11,544 bases of DNA, taken from positions 1 to 11,544 of the forward strand of contig JAGLTN010000514.1 of the NCBI GenBank assembly GCA_023135255.1, read 5' to 3'. Position numbers and translations under genes: made by a program. The notes below the pieces were generated by a model that saw only the letters and a list, made by a program, of their open reading frames with translations, was not told the DNA's origin and searched no databases. Positions 5,642-11,544 of this stretch are shown piece by piece. The DNA comes from Planctomycetota bacterium (GTDB lineage Bacteria > Planctomycetota > Phycisphaerae > Sedimentisphaerales > Anaerobacaceae). Positions within the stretch are counted from its first letter, which is position 1; each line of letters opens with the position of its first letter.

Positions 5642-6745
5642 ATGAAAGTAAACTTTAACAGAGCGGCATTAGCTGAAGCGTTGAATCTTTTAATATCAGT
5701 GGTACCAGGCAGGACACCTAAGCCGATTCTGAGATGTTTAAAAATCGTTGCATCGGGCAAAGTTGTTCAGATGTGTGCAACTGATATGGAAGCAGGAATC
5801 AATTATACCGTTTCCGAAGTTCAGATTGAAACCCCGGGTGAGGTTGTTATTCCAGCGGATAAACTGGCGGCAATTGTGCGTGAAAGTATTGACGAGGTGC
5901 TTTGTTTGACTGCTGAAGAGGGAACCTGCAAGATAACCGGTTCTGACAGCCGGTTTACAATTTATGGTCATGATGCCGGTCAATACCCCGCAGTACCTTG
6001 CTTTGAAGGTGATGCCGACATGGAGGTATCACTGCTGAATCTGCAATCCGGCATTGAACGCTGTCTTTTCGCTACCGCCAAGGAAAGCACTCGTTATGCT
6101 TTGAATGGGGTTTTATGGGAGATCAAAGGCAAGAAGCTGATATTGGTTGCTACTGACGGCAGACGACTCGTCAGAACAAAAATGTCAATTATTAAAGCCG
6201 ATAAGTCCCTTGAAAAAGCAAAAATGATAGTGCCTGCTAAAACAATGGCACTTATGGATAAGATCGGCAGCAGCGACGGTGAAGTTGTAAAAATTAAGCT
6301 GATGGATAATCAGATATTGATTCGTTGCGGCGATGTTGTTATCAGCTCCAATCTTGTGGATGGTAATTTTCCAAAATATGAAGACATCATCCCTTCGGGC
6401 TACGACAAAAAGCTTACACTGAAAACAGACAGTATGCTAAGTGCGGTTAAGAGGGCTTCTCTGCTGACAAGTGAAGAGTCCAGAGGCATTAAACTTGCAC
6501 TTAATAAAAACAGCATGATCCTTTCTGGTCGGGCTCCTGAAACAGGTGATGCGAAGATCGACATGCAAGTCGAATACAACGGCGATCCTATAGAGATCGG
6601 ATTTAATCCGCAGTTTTTTATTGACGTTTTAAGGGTCATCGGCGACGAGGAATTTGATCTTGAATTAGGTGATTCTGATAGACCTGGTTTGGTAAAGTGC
6701 GGAACAAATTTCTTATGTGTGCTAATGCCCATAAACTTAGGCTAA
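5642..6745 (+). CDS. dnaN: DNA polymerase III beta subunit (sliding clamp)
   Basis: Ring-shaped processivity factor that tethers the replicative polymerase to DNA; also the docking platform for repair proteins and for initiation control. The 367 aa equal the family norm (about 366 in E. coli). All three clamp domains are visible: the N-terminal domain opening MKVNFNRAALAEALNLLISVVPGRTPKPIL, the middle domain with NGVLWEIKGKKLILVATDGRRLV, and the C-terminal domain with EFDLELGDSDRPGLVKCG and the terminal LCVLMPINLG, close to the usual VVMPMRL tail. GAGAGG 6 nt before ATG 5642 supports the start. It is the first gene of a tight operon with dciA and gyrB and directly follows the putative origin, so DnaA may influence its promoter. 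Confidence 0.97.
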   Translation: MKVNFNRAALAEALNLLISVVPGRTPKPILRCLKIVASGKVVQMCATDMEAGINYTVSEVQIETPGEVVIPADKLAAIVRESIDEVLCLTAEEGTCKITGSDSRFTIYGHDAGQYPAVPCFEGDADMEVSLLNLQSGIERCLFATAKESTRYALNGVLWEIKGKKLILVATDGRRLVRTKMSIIKADKSLEKAKMIVPAKTMALMDKIGSSDGEVVKIKLMDNQILIRCGDVVISSNLVDGNFPKYEDIIPSGYDKKLTLKTDSMLSAVKRASLLTSEESRGIKLALNKNSMILSGRAPETGDAKIDMQVEYNGDPIEIGFNPQFFIDVLRVIGDEEFDLELGDSDRPGLVKCGTNFLCVLMPINLG

Positions 6746-6769
6746 GTCGTTGATTTTTAGGTCTTGATT

Positions 6770-7114
6770 ATGGATCAACAGCAGTACTTACGTGATATAG
6801 TAAAGTGGAGAAAACCCCGAAAGCGAAAAACTGAAGCCTTGCTCGGTGAAATGCTGGGTAAGATTATGGAAAAACAAATATCGCCTAAACAGGGCGTATA
6901 TGATATAATATCACAGGCCTGGGAGCAGTTGCTGCCCGAGCAGTTGAGGCAGCATTGTAAAATAGTTGATATAAATGCCGGTCGAATTAAAGTGCTGGTC
7001 GACAGCCCCTCATATCTGCATGAGTTCAGATTGTGCAGCTGTCAGTTGCTCGAAGAATTGCAGAAATTATGTCCGAAGGCAAGGGTTAAGAAAATAAACT
7101 TTTCTCTTAGCTGA
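6770..7114 (+). CDS. dciA: DciA/DUF721 family helicase-loading protein
   Basis: Small 114-aa protein of the DUF721 family, whose member DciA is the widespread bacterial factor that helps load the replicative helicase DnaB, in place of phage-derived DnaC or DnaI. Visible family features are a basic N-terminus (KWRKPRKRKTEALLGEMLGKI), an AWEQLLPEQLRQHC segment, then INAGRIKVLVDSPSYLHEFRL with the tryptophan/alanine-type core of the family and a short C-terminal strand VKKINFSL. The start is ATG 6770, with AGG 8 nt upstream; a TTG at 6764 in the same frame is only 2 nt from that AGG and is less likely. It begins 24 nt after the dnaN stop and is followed by gyrB after 45 nt, a common order in bacterial origin regions. 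Confidence 0.85.
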   Translation: MDQQQYLRDIVKWRKPRKRKTEALLGEMLGKIMEKQISPKQGVYDIISQAWEQLLPEQLRQHCKIVDINAGRIKVLVDSPSYLHEFRLCSCQLLEELQKLCPKARVKKINFSLS

Positions 7115-7159
7115 AATTTTAAAAATTACAACAGTAATGTTTTAGGAAAAGAAAACTAT

Positions 7160-9598
7160 ATGGCAGAACAAAATTACGATGCCAGTAATATTAAAATACT
7201 TGAAGGTTTAGAAGCGGTACGCAAAAGACCAGATATGTACATCGGTGACCGCGGAACAGGCGGTTTACATCACCTGGTGTATGAAGTACTCGATAACTCT
7301 ATCGACGAGGCATTGGCGGGGTACTGTTCGAATATTACAGTCAGGATTCATGCTGACGGCAGCTGTACCGTTGAGGATGACGGCAGAGGTATTCCCGTTG
7401 AGATGCACGAAGATGCGGGGATGAGCGCTTTAGAGGTTGTGCTGACTACTTTGCATGCCGGTGGTAAATTTGATAGTGACAGCTACAAAGTTTCCGGCGG
7501 TCTTCACGGTGTTGGTCTCAGTGTAGTAAACGCTTTAAGTGAATGGCTTGAAGCGGATATTTATCGCAATGGAAAACATTATCATTTCGAATGTGCTAAA
7601 GGTATTTCCAAAGGGATTATGGAAGAAGTTGGACCTACGCAAAAAAGAGGCACTAAAATATCTTTCATGCAGGATGAAGAAATATTCGGTGAAGTAGAAT
7701 TTGACTATGATACGCTGAAAAAAAGAATACGTGAGATGTCGTATCTTAACGGCGGGATCCAGGTGACATTCAGGGATGACCGCAATGGTAAAAAAGAAGT
7801 ATTCAAATTTAATGATGGAATTAGAGCGTTTGTCAAACATCTTAACGAAGGTAAGGAAATATTACATGAGAATGTAATTTATTTCTCCAGAGAAGATACC
7901 AAATCAATGCTCAGTTGTGAAGTCGCAATGCAGTACAACAGCGGCTACAGCGAAAATGTGCTGGTGTTTGCTAATAATATTCGCAATATTGACGGCGGAA
8001 CACATCTTTCAGGTTTTAGAACCGCTCTTACCAGAACGATGAATGCCTACGCTAAGAATAATAATCTCTTAAAGGGCGGCACCGCTACAACAGGAGAAGA
8101 CCTCAGAGAAGGGCTTACCGCGGTGGTTTCAGTTAAGCTGTCGGACCCGCATTTTGAGGCGCAGACGAAAGTGCGTCTTAGTAACCCGGAAGTCGGCAGT
8201 TTTGTTGAGACTACTATCAACAATCAGCTCGGTCGCTATCTCGAAGAACATCCAGCTGAATCTAAAAAGATTTTAAATAAAGCCATCCAGGCTGCAGCAG
8301 CAAGAGAAGCTGCAAGAAAAGCACGCGAGCTTACCCGCAGAAAAGGTGCCTTGAGCAGTACCAATCTGCCGGGCAAACTGTGGGACTGCTCAAGTAAAGA
8401 AAAATCAACAACTGAGATATTCATAGTCGAGGGCGATTCTGCCGGAGGCTCTGCCAAAGCAGGCAGGGATAGAAAGCTCCAGGCGATATTGCCTTTGAAA
8501 GGTAAGATTCTCAATGTTGAAAAAGCCAGGCTTGAAAAAATGCTGGGCCATGAAGAAATAAGAACGATTATAAGCGCACTCGGAACAGGGATCGGCATTG
8601 ATGAATTCAACCTGGAAAGATGCAGGTATGGTAAAATAATTCTCATGACCGATGCCGACGTTGACGGCGCGCATATCAGGACGCTGCTATTGACGTTCTT
8701 CTTCCGTCAGATGCCTCAGCTTTTCACCAGCAATAAAATATTCATTGCTCAGCCTCCTTTGTATGAGATCAAAGTTAAAGGAACGAAAAAAACAGAGTAC
8801 ATCCTTAATGAAGGTCAGATGCAACGAAGAATGATAGGCAGAGGTTTGGAAGGAACCGAGCTTGTGGTTAGAGATATTGAAAATAATAACCAGGTTGAGC
8901 AGACGATTGTCGGTGACAGCCTAAAAGACATAGTCAAGCTGTTGACTGACGCAGAGAGAATTATTTCTGTGTTCAGCAGGCGTGGGATTGATTTTAAGGA
9001 ATTTATTCAGTCTTATTATGACGGCGAAAAATTACCAACTTTCAGAATAGTCGCGCAGGGCCAATCGGAAGTATTCTATGAAAAAGCCGAATACGAAAAA
9101 AGAATTGAAGAGCTTAACGGCAGTGTGACAGAAGAGGCCTCAGGCGGAGAGCCAACAGTTATAACAGAAGAATTACACGAAGTTGATAAGCTAAATGAGA
9201 TCGGCAATAAACTTAAAAACGATTATCAGCTTGATATGAAAGACTTCCTGCTTAAAGCGAAAAAGACAGTATCCGGCGAAGCTGTGCCGACAAAGTTTGA
9301 GCTTGTCAATGGCGAGGACAGGTATGATATCGCTTCTCTTAGTGATATGTGTCCAGGCATCAGACAGATAGGCGGTAAAGGAATTGAGATCAAGAGATTC
9401 AAAGGCCTGGGTGAAATGAACGCTGACCAGCTCTGGTACACAACGATGGATCCTCAAAAGAGAACTCTTCTTCAGGTCAAACTCGATGACGCAGGCGAAG
9501 CCGACAGACTGTTTAGTATCTTAATGGGCAGTGATGTCGAAAAACGTCGAAAATTTATCCAGGATCACGCTTTGGAAGTACAAAATCTTGACGTTTAA
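7160..9598 (+). CDS. gyrB: DNA gyrase subunit B
   Basis: ATPase and TOPRIM subunit of the type IIA topoisomerase that introduces negative supercoils with GyrA. GHKL ATPase motifs: Glu42 and Asn46 in YEVLDNSIDEALAG (matching E. coli Glu42 and Asn46), DDGRGIPV at 73-80, GGLHGVGLSVVNALS at 113-127. The transducer domain follows (about 230-400), with QTKVRLSNPEVGSFVE as the QTK loop. TOPRIM: EGDSAGG with Glu424, PLKGKILNVEKAR, and the metal site DADVDG at 498-503. The C-terminal RFKGLGEMNADQLWYTTMDPQKRTLLQV is typical of GyrB and argues against ParE. The 812 aa match the long, proteobacterial-like form with an inserted region in the TOPRIM half (about 560-720), not the 640-aa form. The SD (AGGA in TTAGGAAAAG) is rather far from the ATG. 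gyrA is not in the window. Confidence 0.97.
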   Translation: MAEQNYDASNIKILEGLEAVRKRPDMYIGDRGTGGLHHLVYEVLDNSIDEALAGYCSNITVRIHADGSCTVEDDGRGIPVEMHEDAGMSALEVVLTTLHAGGKFDSDSYKVSGGLHGVGLSVVNALSEWLEADIYRNGKHYHFECAKGISKGIMEEVGPTQKRGTKISFMQDEEIFGEVEFDYDTLKKRIREMSYLNGGIQVTFRDDRNGKKEVFKFNDGIRAFVKHLNEGKEILHENVIYFSREDTKSMLSCEVAMQYNSGYSENVLVFANNIRNIDGGTHLSGFRTALTRTMNAYAKNNNLLKGGTATTGEDLREGLTAVVSVKLSDPHFEAQTKVRLSNPEVGSFVETTINNQLGRYLEEHPAESKKILNKAIQAAAAREAARKARELTRRKGALSSTNLPGKLWDCSSKEKSTTEIFIVEGDSAGGSAKAGRDRKLQAILPLKGKILNVEKARLEKMLGHEEIRTIISALGTGIGIDEFNLERCRYGKIILMTDADVDGAHIRTLLLTFFFRQMPQLFTSNKIFIAQPPLYEIKVKGTKKTEYILNEGQMQRRMIGRGLEGTELVVRDIENNNQVEQTIVGDSLKDIVKLLTDAERIISVFSRRGIDFKEFIQSYYDGEKLPTFRIVAQGQSEVFYEKAEYEKRIEELNGSVTEEASGGEPTVITEELHEVDKLNEIGNKLKNDYQLDMKDFLLKAKKTVSGEAVPTKFELVNGEDRYDIASLSDMCPGIRQIGGKGIEIKRFKGLGEMNADQLWYTTMDPQKRTLLQVKLDDAGEADRLFSILMGSDVEKRRKFIQDHALEVQNLDV

Positions 9599-9626
9599 AA
9601 GCTGTGGATTTTGAAAAATTATTACA

Positions 9627-9662
9627 AAAAGGCTGGGTTTTTTGCTCAGCCTTTTGGTTTTT
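9627..9662 (+). terminator. Rho-independent terminator after gyrB
   Basis: AAAAGGCTG (9627-9635) pairs with CAGCCTTTT (9647-9655), the stem extending inward through GG/CT, then a T-rich tail (GGTTTTTAT). It closes the dnaN-dciA-gyrB operon 28 nt after the stop. Confidence 0.85.
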
Positions 9663-9674
9663 ATAACTACGCCA

Positions 9675-9703
9675 TTGTTTTTTTGAAAATAAAAAGGTAT
9701 AAT
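9675..9703 (+). promoter_or_regulatory. Sigma70-type promoter of the ClpP/NfeD-like protease gene
   Basis: TTGTTT (9675-9680), exactly 17 nt, then consensus TATAAT (9698-9703). It follows the gyrB terminator, so the protease gene is its own transcription unit with a leader of about 40 nt. Confidence 0.7.
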
Positions 9704-9751
9704 AGGAGCTGGTAAATATATTGATTCGCTAATCAGGGGATGGATATCGTG

Positions 9752-10927
9752 ATGTTTAAACGTACAATGTGGGCCTTTGTATCTGTAGCACTATTGTTTT
9801 CGACAGTGTCTGTGGCGGATACTTTTAAAAATACTAAGACTGGTGATGTATTACATGGCTATTTGACAAGCAAGGTAGTTTCCGGCAAAACAGAAGCTGT
9901 GACGCAGGAAAAAGGCATTGTCATGATCAATACCATGAAATGGGAGCTGACGGCTGACCGAAAAGGAAGAAATAATAAAGTTATTGTGATTGTGCATGAA
10001 GGGCCTATGGTCAGGCAGATCGAAACCGATGCACTTAAAAATGCGTTAGTTGAATCTGCCGATGTCGGGCCTTTGTTCATTTTACTGGAACTGGATACAC
10101 CAGGAGGCAGAACCGATTTTGCAAGAGATATTGCCTCCGCGATTCATACTATCCGCAGGAGATGTCCGGTTATTACTTATGTGAAAAGTGAAGCCCAAGG
10201 CGGAGCAATATCAGCGGGAGTGGCGGTTGCTTTAGCGGGTGAAAAAGTCTTTATCGCAAAGAATGCCGTTATAGGCGGGGCGACTTCTTATGCAGTAACA
10301 AAAGATGGGCCTACAGAATTTAAAAAAGCTTATGGCGAAGAAATCGGCGCAAAATTTCAATCTATCTGGCGAGGCTTTCTTGCCTCCACAGCCGAACAGG
10401 GCGGCAGACCCGGGGTTTTGGCAAAGGCCATGGTCGATAAAGATATAGAAGTGATAGAAGTGGAAAAACATGGTAAGCGACATTTTATTGAGCCTGTAAA
10501 TAAAAAGCCCGGCGACAAAGTTGTGCATACCTGGAGCAGGAAAGGCTCCTTGTTGACTTTGACCGGCGAAGAAGCCGTTGCCTGCACTATTGCTGATAAA
10601 AACGCTGACAGCAGGCAGGAAGTTCTCAAAGAAATGAACGCTGAAAATGCTGAGATCATCGTTAGTGACGCGATACAAAAAGCAGCAGCTGAGCTTGACC
10701 GTGTTGAAAAAAGGCTTAAGAAAATTAAAACGTCTATTGATCGACAGAATAAAGAGCTTGAGTTAGGTTTGCCAAAACCGAAGTGGATGAAAACAGTTCG
10801 GCAGATGCGGGTTAATGTAAAATATATGATAACGATGGCCCGAAAGTACCCCGACCTTGGGCTCGACGTTGAAGCGCTTCGTAGAGAATTAAATAGCATA
10901 GAAGCCCATTACAACAAAGCAAAATAA
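9752..10927 (+). CDS. Secreted ClpP/NfeD-like (1510-N type) serine protease
   Basis: Predicted exported or membrane-anchored Ser-Lys protease of the NfeD/1510-N branch of the ClpP-crotonase fold, 391 aa. A signal segment MFKRTMWAFVSVALLFSTVS(VADTF) leads to a small beta-rich domain (about 24-75, TFKNTKTGDVLHGYLTS). The protease core spans about 76-290: VIVIVHEGPM, LELDTPGGR at 112-120, nucleophile Ser154 in QGGAISAGVAVALAG, IGGA at 174-177, and the likely base Lys201 in IGAKFQSIWRGFLASTAEQGGRP, which lines up with the catalytic lysine of the archaeal 1510-N protease. LTLTGEEAVACTIAD closes the core. The C-terminus (about 300-391) is a charged, probably coiled-coil helix, not the multi-pass membrane and OB domains of full-length NfeD. 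ATG 9752 (or GTG 9749) is preferred over ATG 9740, which touches the AGGGG ribosome site. No stomatin partner is in view. Confidence 0.82.
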   Translation: MFKRTMWAFVSVALLFSTVSVADTFKNTKTGDVLHGYLTSKVVSGKTEAVTQEKGIVMINTMKWELTADRKGRNNKVIVIVHEGPMVRQIETDALKNALVESADVGPLFILLELDTPGGRTDFARDIASAIHTIRRRCPVITYVKSEAQGGAISAGVAVALAGEKVFIAKNAVIGGATSYAVTKDGPTEFKKAYGEEIGAKFQSIWRGFLASTAEQGGRPGVLAKAMVDKDIEVIEVEKHGKRHFIEPVNKKPGDKVVHTWSRKGSLLTLTGEEAVACTIADKNADSRQEVLKEMNAENAEIIVSDAIQKAAAELDRVEKRLKKIKTSIDRQNKELELGLPKPKWMKTVRQMRVNVKYMITMARKYPDLGLDVEALRRELNSIEAHYNKAK

Positions 10928-10958
10928 AAAACAGGCCAAGCATATTAAACCCAGCCTG
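10922..10958 (-). terminator. Rho-independent terminator of the right-edge minus-strand gene
   Basis: On the minus strand CAGGC (10958-10954) pairs with GCCTG (10936-10932), extended inward by wobble pairs (TGGG/GCTT), followed by TTTTTTATTTT that runs into the end of the protease gene. It lies in the 56-nt gap of the convergent pair. The + strand side lacks a T-run right after the stem, so any effect on the protease transcript is weaker. Confidence 0.7.
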
Positions 10959-10983
10959 CTTGTATAGCATATACTTCTTGTTT

Positions 10984-11544
10984 TTATTCCAGGTCAGGGT
11001 TCAGCTCAAAAGTGCCTAAATCGAGAGTTGTCTCATTCGGATCAGCTGGTGGCAGGTTAAAGCTGGTTTGAAATTCTGCAATGCTTTTCTGAAAATAAGA
11101 ACCATCTTCATTAGTAAACAACGTTACAGAAAAATTATAACTGCCCGCAGGTACAGAATCGCACCAGAACGAGCCGTCATCATTAACTAAAACCGAATAT
11201 GGATTTGCCCTGTCTTCGCCGACCACTTCTGCGATCGAGTGTGCCCAGTCAACATCTTCGGCCAGTTCCAGTAGACCTGTAATTGTAAAACCATTTTCAC
11301 CTATAACAACTTCGGTTTCTTTTTCGGGATCGATAGTTGTAATTTTGAACGCTCCGTTGCCGAGTAGTGGTTCATCTAAATCATAGCTGGCAGGTGTCGC
11401 AAGTTCAAAAATATGAGTTACTTTAACCTTTTCTGGTTTTACGTTTTCAAAAGCAAAGTAGCCTTGCGAGTCGGTAACAGCCGAGTGAGAATAACTGATT
11501 TTATTATTTTCGCCCGCCAGATAGGTCAGCTCAATAGCCTGATT
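10984..11544 (-). CDS. Carboxypeptidase-regulatory-like domain protein, C-terminal part
   Basis: The minus-strand frame is open from the right edge to the stop at 10984, giving 186 residues of a protein whose start lies outside. An internal ATG at 11226 gives a shorter reading but is not a real start, since the frame continues upstream with matching content. Two beta-sandwich-like repeats are visible. The first contains SAVTDSQGYFAFENVKPEKV; the second starts GENGFTITGLLEL and contains VLVNDDGSFWCDSVPAGSYN. The D-D/S-G-S/Y-F...V-P-A-G-x-Y pattern is characteristic of carboxypeptidase regulatory-like (transthyretin-like) domains, often carried in tandem at the C-terminus of planctomycete M56 peptidase, sigma-factor-like or other surface proteins. 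The N-terminal module, hence the function, cannot be seen. A terminator follows the stop. Confidence 0.7.
   Translation of the reverse strand, partial: NQAIELTYLAGENNKISYSHSAVTDSQGYFAFENVKPEKVKVTHIFELATPASYDLDEPLLGNGAFKITTIDPEKETEVVIGENGFTITGLLELAEDVDWAHSIAEVVGEDRANPYSVLVNDDGSFWCDSVPAGSYNFSVTLFTNEDGSYFQKSIAEFQTSFNLPPADPNETTLDLGTFELNPDLE

Noticed and set aside
6764..6769. TTG start for dciA
   Set aside because: Only 2 nt from the AGG; the ATG 6 nt downstream has proper spacing.
7160..9598. ParE instead of GyrB
   Set aside because: The TMDPQKRTLLQV ending, the 812-aa length with insert, and the dnaN-dciA neighbourhood fit GyrB.
10232..10899. Long minus-strand ORFs opposite the protease gene
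   Set aside because: Antisense shadows with Ser/Phe/Leu-rich composition; the + strand has a full protease with motifs.

Overview
The window looks like chromosomal DNA of a planctomycete, most likely of the class Phycisphaerae (Sedimentisphaerales-like). This is inferred from four things: a secreted beta-helix protein ending in a single dockerin-like GDxNxDxxVNxxDF motif, a carboxypeptidase-regulatory-like repeat protein, a ClpP/NfeD-type secreted protease with a short N-terminal beta domain, and moderate-to-low GC with AT-rich gaps. No rRNA, tRNA, CRISPR array or transposase gene was seen.

Left part (1-4168). The 3' half of an ABC-F ATPase gene runs off the left edge on the + strand. It converges with a minus-strand gene for a secreted calcineurin-like metallophosphoesterase, then comes a second minus-strand gene for a secreted right-handed beta-helix protein. 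Two things tie this part together. A decayed copy of the last codons of the ABC-F gene lies at 2215-2269, on the far side of the phosphoesterase gene, directly before a hairpin terminator. A 48-nt AT-rich element (38/48 identical) also lies upstream of both minus-strand genes. The phosphoesterase and its leader therefore look like a unit inserted or duplicated at the 3' end of the ABC-F gene.

Middle (4169-5641). A WYL-domain HTH regulator is divergent from the beta-helix gene. After it comes a 500-bp non-coding stretch with origin features: one perfect and one 8/9 DnaA box, six copies of a CTGTTAR heptamer, and an AT-rich tract with a 14-bp palindrome. It sits immediately upstream of dnaN. 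No dnaA gene lies in the window; the regulator holds the place where dnaA often stands.

Right part (5642-11544). dnaN, dciA (DUF721) and gyrB form a compact + strand replication operon (sliding clamp, helicase-loading factor, gyrase B) closed by a strong terminator. A separate gene with a near-consensus sigma70-type promoter then encodes an exported ClpP/NfeD-like serine protease. At the right edge lies the C-terminal part of a minus-strand protein with carboxypeptidase-regulatory-like (beta-sandwich) repeats, convergent with the protease gene.

Three terminator-like hairpins in the window (2265-2299, 9627-9662, 10922-10958) share the core GGCTGGG...GCTYRGCC, more sequence conservation than termination alone needs.
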